This document shows positions 52,099 through 60,969 of a stretch of DNA of 64,000 nt, piece by piece; within the stretch, counting starts at the first letter, position 1; the number at the start of each line of letters is the position of its first letter. Below the pieces are notes generated by a model that was given only the letters and a program-made list of their open reading frames with translations, had not been told where the DNA came from and did no database searches. A program made the position numbers and the translations under genes. The stretch is from positions 1 to 64,000 of the forward strand of contig JACTMP010000031.1 in assembly GCA_014584575.1 (NCBI GenBank), read 5' to 3'. This stretch comes from Chloroflexota bacterium. GTDB taxonomy: Bacteria > Chloroflexota > Anaerolineae > Promineifilales > Promineifilaceae.

Positions 52099-54264
52099 AT
52101 GGAATCTGCAAACGAGACCAGCCGACCGGCCATATTGGAAAAGGCGTGGATGCACCATGCCGAACTGGACACCAACGCCGACAGGTTAAGCAAGCGCCAC
52201 CTCAATCTGCGCAAATGGGTACTCATCTTGGGCATCTTCGCCACGTTCCTGGCCATCGTTACCAACCTTCTTAACGCCCGGTGCCAGGAAGGTGATGCCT
52301 GTTCTTCTATTCGCGCTATATTCACAGTGCTGCTCATTCTGACGCCGCTGATCGGTTCCATGATTGCTGCTTTTACCAGCCGGGAGTTGGGCGACGGCCG
52401 TTGGCTTGCCATGCGCGCTGGCGCTGAAGAGATTAAGAAGGAAATTTACATCTACCGCACCGTTTTGCAGCACCACCCGAACCGCAACAAATGGCTGAGC
52501 AACCGGCTGGCTTACATCCAGCGCCAGATATTCAAAGCCAGCGGTCGCCGGCTGGATACTGTGCCTTATAAAGGTAATGTGCCGCTCTATTTTTCACCAG
52601 ACAATCCGAACAGCGACTCCGGTTTTACTGACCTGGCGCCAGAGGATTACATCAAACACCGGTTGCAGGAACAGCTTTCCTGGCATGAAGGGCGCATTGT
52701 GCGGCTAAGTAAGGCTAGACGCAATCTGACCATTGCCATTTTGCTGGCCGGTGTTGCCGGATCACTGCTTGCGGCGTTGGGTACCACCATTACCCCCCTT
52801 GCCGTCTGGGTAGCGTTGACAGCAGCCATTACTGCCTCCCTCACCGGTTGGGAAGAGCTGCGCAATCGGGACAAAACCATTCTCAATTACAGCAAGGTTA
52901 AATTGGAACTAACCATCATTCGGGATTACTGGTACAGCCTTTCCCCTGAGGAGCAAACCGATTCGGAATTCTATAAGATGGTGTTGGCCGCCGAAAATGT
53001 GATGTTTGCCCAGAACGGGGAGTGGCTACGCTCGATGCAAGAAACGTTGGCCGGTGTTGATGATGAAGATAAAAAACTGGTAGAGGAAATGGTGGCCCAA
53101 TCCGCCACCTCTCATGCCGAATTACAAAGAAAGCTTCTGATAGAATCACAAAAAGTGATGGGGCAGGCCACCGAACAGTTAGCAGCAGTAGTCGGTGATG
53201 CCGCTGCGACGGTTTCGGGCATGGTCACGGCCGTGTCCAGCGAAGCAATGGCGCTCAACCAGGCAATGGCCGAATCGGTAGACGCCGCTGCCGCTGAAGC
53301 TGCGGCGGCCCGGTTGGCTCTGGAAACAAGCCGGGATGCAGCGCTGGATGAAGCTGCCGCCTGGCGAGAAACGGCCCAAGAAAGCGCCACTACCGCCGTC
53401 GCCCAATCCACTGCTGCCCGCGAAGCCGCCCGCGCTGCTACCACTGCTGAAGCCATCGCCTGGGGGCAAACGGCGCAGGAGGCAGCGACAATGGCTGCCG
53501 CACAATCGGCAGCAGCCCGCGAAAGTATGGCCGAAACAGCCGAAGCGATGGCTGCGGAAGCGGATGCCACCCGCCTGGCTCTGGAAACCAGCCGCGATGA
53601 AGCGCTGGCGGAGTCAGCCGCCTGGCGCGAAACGGCGCAGGAGAGCGCCACCGATGCCATTGCGCAAGCGGCTGCCGTGCGCGAGGATACCGCTGCCGCT
53701 GTCGTCGCCGAAACAACGGCCTGGTCAGAAACGGCCCAAGACGCCGTAGACGCGGCCGTAACCCAATCCACCGCCGCCCGTGACGCAGCGGAAACGGCCG
53801 TCACCGCCGAGACTGCCGCCTGGTCGGAAGCAGCCCAGGACGCTGTGGACACGGCCGTAACCCAATCTGCCGCTGCTCGTGACGCGGCTACAGCAGAGGC
53901 CGCCGCCTGGGGTGAAATGGCGCAGGAAGTGGTAGATACGGCCGTCAGCGAAGCAGCCTTGCTCCGTGAAAAAGCGGGAGAACAGGTGAAATATGCCGTC
54001 ACCTTTGCTCCCATCACCGCCACCATTGAGGAATTTGGTACGGCCGTGACGGAACAGTGGGCCAACGTCACCTATGAAGCTGTACCCGACATCAAATATC
54101 CGGTTCAGTTCACGCCGCCCGCTGCCGAAAACGGCGAACCAGCGCCGCCGCCGGACCCATCTGTAGACGCCGCCGTGGATCGTCTATTGGAGGCTGGTGT
54201 GCAGGTAGCCGATGATGCTATCAAGCAGGCGTTGGCCAAGGCGGCGCAGGAAGAGAATGGCTAG
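52099..54264 (+). CDS. SLATT/DUF4231-like membrane protein with long Ala-rich repeat tail
   Basis: The 721-residue protein has two 2TM modules. The first is at about 37-90 (WVLILGIFATFLAIVTNLL, IFTVLLILTPLIGSMIAAF) and the second at about 212-255 (LTIAILLAGVAGSLLAALG, LAVWVALTAAITASLTGWE). SLATT domains are 2TM modules often tied to nucleotide-second-messenger defence systems. Residues about 330-650 are a long helical, Ala-rich tail with repeated AAAWRETAQESAT and LALETSRDEAL segments, and a proline-containing end. No nucleotidyltransferase or SLOG partner is adjacent, so a defence role is only a possibility; a membrane-tethered coiled coil is the safe description. Confidence 0.7.
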   Translation: MESANETSRPAILEKAWMHHAELDTNADRLSKRHLNLRKWVLILGIFATFLAIVTNLLNARCQEGDACSSIRAIFTVLLILTPLIGSMIAAFTSRELGDGRWLAMRAGAEEIKKEIYIYRTVLQHHPNRNKWLSNRLAYIQRQIFKASGRRLDTVPYKGNVPLYFSPDNPNSDSGFTDLAPEDYIKHRLQEQLSWHEGRIVRLSKARRNLTIAILLAGVAGSLLAALGTTITPLAVWVALTAAITASLTGWEELRNRDKTILNYSKVKLELTIIRDYWYSLSPEEQTDSEFYKMVLAAENVMFAQNGEWLRSMQETLAGVDDEDKKLVEEMVAQSATSHAELQRKLLIESQKVMGQATEQLAAVVGDAAATVSGMVTAVSSEAMALNQAMAESVDAAAAEAAAARLALETSRDAALDEAAAWRETAQESATTAVAQSTAAREAARAATTAEAIAWGQTAQEAATMAAAQSAAARESMAETAEAMAAEADATRLALETSRDEALAESAAWRETAQESATDAIAQAAAVREDTAAAVVAETTAWSETAQDAVDAAVTQSTAARDAAETAVTAETAAWSEAAQDAVDTAVTQSAAARDAATAEAAAWGEMAQEVVDTAVSEAALLREKAGEQVKYAVTFAPITATIEEFGTAVTEQWANVTYEAVPDIKYPVQFTPPAAENGEPAPPPDPSVDAAVDRLLEAGVQVADDAIKQALAKAAQEENG

Positions 54265-54289
54265 ATAGGAAGCGCCTCTATTGTCATAC

Positions 54290-54320
54290 AAAAAGGCCCG
54301 GCTTACTGCCGGGCCTTTTT
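54290..54320. terminator. Bidirectional intrinsic terminator
   Basis: AAAAAGGCCCGG pairs exactly with CCGGGCCTTTTT over a 7-base loop. It serves both the SLATT-like gene and the convergent gene at 54347. Confidence 0.92.
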
Positions 54321-54346
54321 ATTCTTATCGCCTTTGGAACAGCGGA

Positions 54347-54823
54347 TTATTCCAAAGAATCAGCCAGGATCAGGCTGGTTTCAACTTTATCTTTGGGGTA
54401 AGGCCAGATTTCACCCTGGATACCCCGTGCCAGGTAGAAGTCACCGGCGCGAACGGTGACACGCCCTTCCAATGTATAGATGACCACCTGCTGATTGGGG
54501 TCGCCAGTCACTTCGGCCAGTGGCGTCAGGTAGGTCAACGGCCGTTTCACAAAACTGCCTGGCGACACCTCCAGGTAACTGGCTTCAAAAATCTCTCGGG
54601 CCACAGGCCAGCGATCTTTAGGCGCATTCACCTCACTCACAATGAAATCGCCGTATTTGCACAGCAAGGTTTCTCCCCAGGGGGTCTGGATATTGGTCGT
54701 TTGCGGCTCATCTGGCCCCGGCAGAAACTGCATGGCCCGCCGCTCGATTGAGTTTCGATATGGTTTGAAGGGAAGACGTTGGACTAACTCATCTCCCGCT
54801 CTAATTTCCAATGTTGCTGTCAT
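54347..54823 (-). CDS. Unknown protein with duplicated GDF...IFEASY-type motif
   Basis: The 158-residue protein from ATG 54823 (ATG 54829 also possible) shows two similar halves: KYGDFIVSEV...WPVAREIFEASY and RAGDFYLARGIQGEIWPYPKD. This pattern resembles a small domain seen in phage and bacterial proteins that ends in PGDW..RG..GE.YP.K..IF..TY, as I recall it. Function unknown. No signal peptide or membrane helix. Confidence 0.6.
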   Translation of the reverse strand: MTATLEIRAGDELVQRLPFKPYRNSIERRAMQFLPGPDEPQTTNIQTPWGETLLCKYGDFIVSEVNAPKDRWPVAREIFEASYLEVSPGSFVKRPLTYLTPLAEVTGDPNQQVVIYTLEGRVTVRAGDFYLARGIQGEIWPYPKDKVETSLILADSLE

Positions 54824-55012
54824 AAACATAAAAACCTCTTTATTGATCAGAATTGAGATCAGAGGGGGATAATAAGGAAGCCGCCTCTTTTTGTCAATAA
54901 GAATTACGTGAAGAGATTAACCATTTGTATTGGACTGATCACCGGCCGATGGACGCGCGGGTTGGCTCCACTTGAATTTGACAGAAATCTGGCAAAAGGT
55001 TATATTGTTACT

Positions 55013-55024
55013 ATGTTATAACAT
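55013..55024. promoter_or_regulatory. Palindromic operator ATGTTATAACAT, site 1
   Basis: A perfect 12-bp palindrome lies 22 bp before the nitrilase start. Together with flanking bases (54999-55012, read on the minus strand as AGTAACAATA) it matches the second site at 60958-60969 and its flank in inverted orientation. A GntR-like dimeric regulator is a reasonable guess; no regulator gene is in the window. Confidence 0.65.
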
Positions 55025-55045
55025 TTAGTCGGAGAAACCTGCCCC

Positions 55046-56698
55046 TTGAGCAAAATTCGCGCCGCCGCCGTCCAATTTGGCGTTACCGAAGACATCCCCA
55101 CTAACCTGCAAACCTGTTTGCGCCTGATTGATCGCGCCGCCGAACAAGCCCCAGACCTCATCGTTTTGCCGGAATTTGTCAACCACATCGCCTGGTATGA
55201 AAACGACGACCACTGCTACCGCGTCGCCCTCAGCCTGGAAGATGACTTCATCCGGCAAATTGCCGGCCGCGCCGCCGCCCACCGCTGTTATATCAAAATC
55301 AACGTCACTCTGAAACGCGACCAGGGCAAAGTGACAGGAACGAACATCCTCTTCAATCCCACCGGAGCTATCGCCGGGCTGAACGATAAGCAAATTTTGA
55401 TGGGCAACGAGAACAACTTTCTGGAACCGGCCACCGAAATTGCCCCTGTTTTAGATACGGCCGTTGGCCGGGTAGGTATGTACGCCTGCATGGATGGCGT
55501 CATTCCCGAAGTCGCCCGCGCCCTGGCTGTGCGTGGCGCTCAGATTTTGCTCAACAGCCTCAACTCCTTCGCCCACGACGAGGCCGCACTGCACATCCCG
55601 GTGCGGGCCGCCGAAAACAAGGTTTTTGTGGTCGCGGCCAACAAGGTAGGTTCGCTGGTGCCGGAAAAGCTGCGCCCGGCCGTGGCCGCCCGCCTGCAAA
55701 TTGACCCCAGTTTCCTGGAAGGGGCCGGTGAAAGCCAGATTGTGACCCCGGACGGCACGGTTTTGGCAAAAGCGCCCCGCCAGGGTGAGGCGGTTGTCTG
55801 GGCAGATATTGACCCCCGCCTGGCCAACGACAAAAAACGGCCGGACGGAACCGATCTATTGGCTGCGCGACGGCCGTCCCTCTACCACCCCATTGCTGAA
55901 CGGCCGCAACCCCGCCCCACTCCTTCGGGCGCTGAAAGCGTGCTGGTTGGCGTTCTCCGGCTCCAGACAACCGGCCGTCAGGCAGTTGCCCAGGCCGCCG
56001 CATGGCTGGCCCAGGCGGAAGCACAAGATGTCCGACTGGTCGTCTTGCCGGAACTATTTCACGTGACCAGCCCAGCGGACGCGGCTGCGGAATCAGCGGC
56101 AATGGTGCGCGTTCTACAAGGGACGCTAAACCATTGTCTGGTTGCCACGTCAATTGTTGAAGATGGGGCGCATGTAGGCATCCTGTTGGGTAAAGATGGC
56201 GTTTTGCTGAAACAGCCCCAACTGCACCCTTGCGGCCGTCACCCCTGGGCCATGTTGGGGGACAGTTTGCGGGTCATTGACCTGGAGTGGGGGCGGTTGG
56301 CCCTGATCGTGGGCGACGACGCCCTTTACCCGGAAACGCTCCGGCTGGCGGCTTTGCAAGGGGCGGAAGTGATTGCCGCGCCGACGCTGGTTTTGGAGGC
56401 GTGGGAGGGCGATCTGGCTTTCAAGGAGCGGGCGGCCGAAAATCGCATCAATCTGGTTGTTGCCGGGAAAAATGGCGGTGGCATTTACGCCATCACCGAA
56501 GATTTTACGCTGTGGACGAAATGGAAGAACCGGCCGTTTGACGGCAATATCAACTATCCGGTGGTCACAACGGCCGTGCCCCATGGATTAACCACTGCCC
56601 TGGTACACCCGGCTGCCGCGGCTAACAAAATGGTCTCTCACCGCACCGATGTGCTGGACGGCCGTCCGTGGCGATTGGCGGGGCCGATTATTACCTGA
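55046..56698 (+). CDS. Tandem nitrilase-superfamily protein, second domain lacking the catalytic Cys
   Basis: The 550-residue protein has two carbon-nitrogen hydrolase domains. Start TTG 55046 with GGAGA 10 bases upstream. Domain 1 (1-265) has the Glu (LIVLPEF), Lys (LNDKQILMG) and Cys (GMYACMDGVIPE) triad. Domain 2 (about 280-545) keeps the Glu (VVLPELF), but the Cys position reads IVGDDALYPE, Asp instead of Cys, so it is probably non-catalytic. Domain 1 likely hydrolyses an amide, carbamoyl or nitrile bond. First gene of the catabolic cluster, directly behind operator site 1. Confidence 0.85.
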   Translation: MSKIRAAAVQFGVTEDIPTNLQTCLRLIDRAAEQAPDLIVLPEFVNHIAWYENDDHCYRVALSLEDDFIRQIAGRAAAHRCYIKINVTLKRDQGKVTGTNILFNPTGAIAGLNDKQILMGNENNFLEPATEIAPVLDTAVGRVGMYACMDGVIPEVARALAVRGAQILLNSLNSFAHDEAALHIPVRAAENKVFVVAANKVGSLVPEKLRPAVAARLQIDPSFLEGAGESQIVTPDGTVLAKAPRQGEAVVWADIDPRLANDKKRPDGTDLLAARRPSLYHPIAERPQPRPTPSGAESVLVGVLRLQTTGRQAVAQAAAWLAQAEAQDVRLVVLPELFHVTSPADAAAESAAMVRVLQGTLNHCLVATSIVEDGAHVGILLGKDGVLLKQPQLHPCGRHPWAMLGDSLRVIDLEWGRLALIVGDDALYPETLRLAALQGAEVIAAPTLVLEAWEGDLAFKERAAENRINLVVAGKNGGGIYAITEDFTLWTKWKNRPFDGNINYPVVTTAVPHGLTTALVHPAAAANKMVSHRTDVLDGRPWRLAGPIIT

Positions 56699-56732
56699 CG
56701 ACGGCCGTCTGCCGTCCACAAAGGAGAACAAC

Positions 56733-57521
56733 ATGAGCGACACCACCCAACATCTGGCCGACGTACTCGATTCCCGTGCGCCGGTTAACAACAGCGACAC
56801 GTTTAACTACCTGTTGCACGTCCGCGAACAAGCCTGGGAAATGATTCGCGCCGGCCTCAACCTGCGCGAAGATTTAACCTGCCAGGACATTCGGGACATT
56901 CCCGACCTGGCGGGCAACATCGTGGGCAACATGCGCACCTACACCGGCGACAAGATAGATTGGATTGTGCGCTCCTGGATTGGCAAACCAGAGACCGGCT
57001 TTACCAACATCCATCTCACCTGTTGGGTGAACGAGGAAATTGACGTGCCCCATCTGGGTTTTGCGTTAGGCACTGCGCCGGACGTATTCTGCTATGTGGA
57101 TTACCTGCCGCGTTACGAAGCGGTTTCCCACCCGGATCATCTCGACCAATACCACGAAGCGCTCAATGAAAAATGGGTGGCGCTGCGGCGAAATCCGGCC
57201 TACAAAACCTTCACCCCCGTCCACCTGTATACGCGCTCCACGCTGTCACCCATCGCCATTTGTGGTTTGCTGCCCTTTGCCGATTTCCAAACGGCCGTTG
57301 AACCCCTCATGCTCGCATATGTCCGCCACTGGGTGGAACTGGTCAACAACGCCGCACCCGTCGCCTCGGAAAAGCGGGCTGCCCTCAAAACACGTGATGA
57401 ACTCGTCCGGCGCACGATTGTGGAGAAAGACCCGGCCAATATCCTGGCCGACCGTATGTTGGGCGTCCCCATGCGCGAGCGGCTGGTACGCATTTTACAC
57501 GCCGGGGAGCGAGAGACATGA
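56733..57521 (+). CDS. Red-chlorophyll-catabolite-reductase-like protein
   Basis: From ATG 56733 (AAAGGAG upstream; the frame from 56649 overlaps the nitrilase gene) the protein has 262 residues. Several stretches recall plant red chlorophyll catabolite reductase, a ferredoxin-dependent bilin-reductase fold enzyme: GDKIDWIVRSWIG, CYVDYLPRYEAVSHPDHL, LYTRSTLSPIA and a charged C-terminal helix region (TRDELVRRTIVEKD...RMLGV...RLVRIL). This is recognition from memory, not a search. If right, it would reduce a linear tetrapyrrole-like compound with electrons from ferredoxin. Its stop overlaps the monooxygenase start (ATGA), so the two act together. Confidence 0.5.
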   Translation: MSDTTQHLADVLDSRAPVNNSDTFNYLLHVREQAWEMIRAGLNLREDLTCQDIRDIPDLAGNIVGNMRTYTGDKIDWIVRSWIGKPETGFTNIHLTCWVNEEIDVPHLGFALGTAPDVFCYVDYLPRYEAVSHPDHLDQYHEALNEKWVALRRNPAYKTFTPVHLYTRSTLSPIAICGLLPFADFQTAVEPLMLAYVRHWVELVNNAAPVASEKRAALKTRDELVRRTIVEKDPANILADRMLGVPMRERLVRILHAGERET

Positions 57522-58717
57522 TGGCGGATGAGGCACGGCCGTCAGCAGCCCCCATCCTCATCATCGGCGCCGGCCCCGTTGGCCTCTCGCTGGGGCTGGC
57601 GTTGGCGCGGGCCGGGCTGCCGGTGGAGCTATTTGAAGCCGACGCCGAACTGAACAACCAGATTCGCGCCAGCACCTTCCATCCTAAAACATTGGAACTG
57701 TTTCAGGCGTGGGGCGTCGTCGAGGCCATTCTGGCGCAAGGCCACAAAGTGGATCGCCTGCAATACTGGGAACGCGAACCCCGGCAACTGGTAGCCGAGT
57801 TTAACTACGCAGTGATTGCCTCAGACACCCCCTACCCCTTCCGCCTGCAATGCCCGCAACATATCGCCACCCGCGTCCTCAAGCCCGCTCTCGAAGCCAC
57901 CGCTACCGCCAGAGTCCACATGGGGCACAAACTACTCGATTTCACCGATCATGGCGATGGCGTCACCGCCCGTTTTGAGACGGCCGACGGCATTGTCACC
58001 CGCGCAGGCTCCTACCTTTGCGGCGCGGACGGCTCTCATAGTACCGTCCGCAAACAGTTGGGGATTGGGTTTCAAGGCAAAACCTATGCCGACCGCTTCC
58101 TGCTCATTGGCAGCGACCTGAACACCGGCGATCTGCTGCCCGGTGCGGGGCCGGTTTGTTACGTTTTTGACCCGCAGGAATGGGTGATTATCCTGAATTT
58201 GCCTGACATTGTGCGCGTTGTTTTCCGCATGACAGACGACGAGGATCAGGAATTTGCTTTGCGCGAGGAGAATTTGCGGGCGCGGATTCATAACTTTTTT
58301 GGCGAAACGCCGCCCTATCGCATCAAAACAACCCAGTTATATCGCGTCCATCAGCGGGTGGCAGACAGCTTTCGCATGGGGCGGGCCATTTTGCTCGGCG
58401 ACGCGGCGCACAACAACAATCCCTCTGGCGGTATGGGGATGAACAGCGGCATTCACGATGCGGCCAATCTGGCCGAAAAGTTGCGGCGTATCTGGCAAGG
58501 TGAGGCTGACGATCTGTTGGATGAATACACCCATGAGCGGCGGTGCTACGCGGTGGAATCGGTGCAGCTTTACAGCGACCAGCAGTACAACCATATGGTT
58601 ATGGCGACAGAAGAGGCGCGGCTTCAGCGCAACAAAACATTGGCGGAAACGGCCGTCAATCCAGCCCAGGCCCGCGCCTATTTGCTGCGGGCCAGTATGC
58701 TGGAAGAGAGGATATGA
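57518..58717 (+). CDS. FAD-dependent aromatic hydroxylase (PHBH/UbiH-like)
   Basis: The 399-residue protein has an FAD-binding GxGxxG in ILIIGAGPVGLSLGLALA (14-31), a ribityl/pyrophosphate contact CGADGSHSTVR (near 168-178), and the late GDAAHNNNPSGGMGMNSGIHDA motif. It belongs to single-component NAD(P)H flavin hydroxylases, which oxidise phenols or heteroaromatics. Overlaps the upstream gene by 4 bases. Substrate unknown; nicotinate-type or tetrapyrrole-derived substrates are both compatible with the cluster. Confidence 0.9.
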   Translation: MMADEARPSAAPILIIGAGPVGLSLGLALARAGLPVELFEADAELNNQIRASTFHPKTLELFQAWGVVEAILAQGHKVDRLQYWEREPRQLVAEFNYAVIASDTPYPFRLQCPQHIATRVLKPALEATATARVHMGHKLLDFTDHGDGVTARFETADGIVTRAGSYLCGADGSHSTVRKQLGIGFQGKTYADRFLLIGSDLNTGDLLPGAGPVCYVFDPQEWVIILNLPDIVRVVFRMTDDEDQEFALREENLRARIHNFFGETPPYRIKTTQLYRVHQRVADSFRMGRAILLGDAAHNNNPSGGMGMNSGIHDAANLAEKLRRIWQGEADDLLDEYTHERRCYAVESVQLYSDQQYNHMVMATEEARLQRNKTLAETAVNPAQARAYLLRASMLEERI

Positions 58718-58718
58718 C

Positions 58719-58750
58719 AGGTAGCCGGTAATCGGTGATCGGTCGGCGGT
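58719..58750. repeat. GGTAATCGGTGATCGGTCGG one-armed array
   Basis: Three to four degenerate GGT(A/G)ATCGGT units lie between the hydroxylase and the transporter. No complementary second arm is present. Confidence 0.7.
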
Positions 58751-58770
58751 TAATCAAAAAGGGATCAACT

Positions 58771-60078
58771 ATGGCAAATAATACATCCGGCATCGTCTTT
58801 GGCGGTGTGGCCTTATACAACGGGGTGACACGGAAAAATCTAATCACCTTCTATTTCTCCGCCTTTGCCACCATCTGCTTGCTCAGTTTTGTCAACGTGG
58901 TGCAGCCCTATTTGCTGACCGAAATTCTGCATGTGCCGCTGGCCGAGCAAGGCAGCGTCACCGGCACGGTGTTGTTCTGGCATGAGGTTGTGATTATCTT
59001 TGCCATCGGTCTAGCGGGTAGCCTATCCGACAAGGTGGGGCGGCGGCTCATTTTCGCCGGGAGCTTTCTCATTGTCTCCGTCGGCTACTTTTTGATGGCG
59101 CAATCTGGTAGCGTCTGGCAGCTTGTCTTCTTCCGTATGATTTTTGCGGTGGGCGCGGCCGGAGCAACCAGTATGCTCTCCGTGGTTATTGCCGATTATG
59201 TGGTAGACCGGGATCGGGGCAAGGCAAATGGTATTCAAGGGGTGATGAATGGGCTGGGGGCGATGACGGCCGTGTTCCTCCTGCTCCGTCTGCCCAACTG
59301 GTTCACCCAAAACGGCATGAACCCGGTAGAGGCGGGCCAGGCCACCTATTACGTCGCCGCCGGATTGGCCGTGTTGGTCGCGCTACTCCTCTGGCTGGGG
59401 CTGCGAGGGCGAGGTATCCGCCACCGTAATCAGCCGGAACGGTTCTTCGAGTTGTTAAGCGAAGGGGTGAAGGCAGCCCGCGATCCGGGTGTGCTGTTGG
59501 GGTATGGCGCCGGTTTTGTCTCGCGGGGGGATTTGGCGATTGTGGGTACGTTTCTGGCCTTGTGGATCAACAAATATGGCGTCACCAGCGGCATGGATAC
59601 GGCCGTTGCCCTGGCGCGGGCCAGCATTATTGTGGGCATCTCCCAGGCGGCTGCATTTCTGGCGGCCCCTCTTTTTGGCATTCTCGTTGACCGCATGAAC
59701 CGGGCTACGGCCGTTGCCCTCACCAATCTCATTTCCGGCCTCGGCTACTGCTCACTTTTTTTTGTGGACGATCCCTTTAGCGGGGCGATGCTGGCGGCCG
59801 TGATTGTGGCCGGGGCGGGCAACATCGGCACGGTCATCTCCACCCAGGTGTTGATCCAACAGCAAGCCCCGGCCCATATTCGCGGCTCGGTTATCGGCTT
59901 TTTCGGCTTATGTGGGGCCATCGGGATTCTGGTCGCCAGCAAAATAGGCGGGTGGCTGTTTGACAATTGGACGGAAGCCGGGCCATTTGTCCTCTTCGGC
60001 CTGCTCAGTTTCGTTCTGGCTGCCTGGGCCTTTGCCGTTCGGGGACGGGTGCGGCCGGCGGTGGAAAGCGCGGAATAA
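58771..60078 (+). CDS. MFS transporter
   Basis: The protein has 435 residues from ATG 58771; a frame from 58735 would translate the repeat. About 12 membrane helices. The loop 2-3 signature is GSLSDKVGRRLIFAG and the equivalent loop 8-9 is LFGILVDRMNRATAV. Likely imports the cluster's substrate. Same strand and spacing as the preceding catabolic genes. Confidence 0.88.
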   Translation: MANNTSGIVFGGVALYNGVTRKNLITFYFSAFATICLLSFVNVVQPYLLTEILHVPLAEQGSVTGTVLFWHEVVIIFAIGLAGSLSDKVGRRLIFAGSFLIVSVGYFLMAQSGSVWQLVFFRMIFAVGAAGATSMLSVVIADYVVDRDRGKANGIQGVMNGLGAMTAVFLLLRLPNWFTQNGMNPVEAGQATYYVAAGLAVLVALLLWLGLRGRGIRHRNQPERFFELLSEGVKAARDPGVLLGYGAGFVSRGDLAIVGTFLALWINKYGVTSGMDTAVALARASIIVGISQAAAFLAAPLFGILVDRMNRATAVALTNLISGLGYCSLFFVDDPFSGAMLAAVIVAGAGNIGTVISTQVLIQQQAPAHIRGSVIGFFGLCGAIGILVASKIGGWLFDNWTEAGPFVLFGLLSFVLAAWAFAVRGRVRPAVESAE

Positions 60079-60120
60079 TCCACAGATGGCGCAGATTTTT
60101 CCAAACTGCGCCATCTGTGG

Positions 60121-60864
60121 TCAAAACTCTCTTAAAAGCCGCCCTGCCCCATACACCTTCTCATGGACGCCAATGTCGCGCAGGGCCATCCACCAGGTGG
60201 CGGCGTTGATGGCAATGACCGGCTTACCCAGCCAGCGCTCCGCTTCGTCCGCCAGGCCAACCATGCTCAGGTTAGTGCCAACCTGCACCAGAGCGTCGGC
60301 GTCCTTATTGACCTCAATCAGGGATTGGCGCAGTTCGCTCTCGGAAACGTGGGCAATGGCGACGGCCGTCGGGCAGCGCAGCCCCTTGATCGCCGTTACC
60401 TCAAAGCCAATGTCGTTGAAAAAACGAACGACGTTTTTGTCGCCGACCGGCTGATAAGGCGTTACCACACCAATACGCTTGACGCCAAACATCTTTAGCG
60501 CTCGTTCACATGCTTCCGCGCCGGTGGCCACGCGCAGGCCACCCGCCCAATCGGAGATCATTTTGGTGAATTGGCGGTTGCCCTCCACCCCGTCCCAAAA
60601 GGTTTCGGCACTCATGCCCATCACCATATAGTCGGGTTCGGCCGTCATCACCCGCTCAACGGCGTATTGAATTTCCACGCGAATCTGTTTGAGCAAATTC
60701 TCAAAGGCTTCATCGCTGCTCAGGTTTTGGTCGCGGATGTGGATGCGGGAAATGTGCGCGGTTACGCCCGGCACAGTCATGCGGTAAAAATCAGGTTCGA
60801 CGATGGTATTGGTGCTGGGAACAATGACTCCAAATTTGTGGCGATAGCCCAGGGCGTCGGACAT
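60121..60864 (-). CDS. Asp/Glu-racemase-fold protein (maleate isomerase / AMDase family), catalytic Cys replaced
   Basis: The 247-residue protein has VIVPSTNTIVEPDF at the start, typical of the maleate isomerase/arylmalonate decarboxylase branch. At the first catalytic position it reads VMGMSAETFWDG, and at the second VQVGTNLSMVGLA, where family members usually have Cys (SCTN). Both Cys positions thus lack cysteine. It may catalyse a decarboxylation or isomerisation by another route, or bind without turnover. Divergent from the membrane-protein genes, with operator site 2 between. Confidence 0.75.
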   Translation of the reverse strand: MSDALGYRHKFGVIVPSTNTIVEPDFYRMTVPGVTAHISRIHIRDQNLSSDEAFENLLKQIRVEIQYAVERVMTAEPDYMVMGMSAETFWDGVEGNRQFTKMISDWAGGLRVATGAEACERALKMFGVKRIGVVTPYQPVGDKNVVRFFNDIGFEVTAIKGLRCPTAVAIAHVSESELRQSLIEVNKDADALVQVGTNLSMVGLADEAERWLGKPVIAINAATWWMALRDIGVHEKVYGAGRLLREF

Positions 60865-60957
60865 GTCAGCTTCCTTATATAGTTACAATCTGACCGCCAA
60901 CGGCCGTTACCGATGGCGATTCTCCATAGTTACAGGTGATTTGACTTGCAAGAGCAA

Positions 60958-60969
60958 ATGTTATAACAT
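60958..60969. promoter_or_regulatory. Palindromic operator ATGTTATAACAT, site 2
   Basis: Identical to site 1 (55013-55024). The following TTGTAACATTA matches the flank of site 1 read on the other strand. It lies in the divergent gap between the racemase-fold gene (-) and the membrane-protein gene (+), placed to control both. Two further TAGTTACA half-site-like words lie nearby at about 60888-60934. Confidence 0.65.

Noticed and set aside
53112-54071. 319-codon minus-strand frame opposite the Ala-rich tail
   Set aside because: Produced by the repeat codons of the SLATT-like gene read in reverse; Ala/Ser low-complexity and no start signals.
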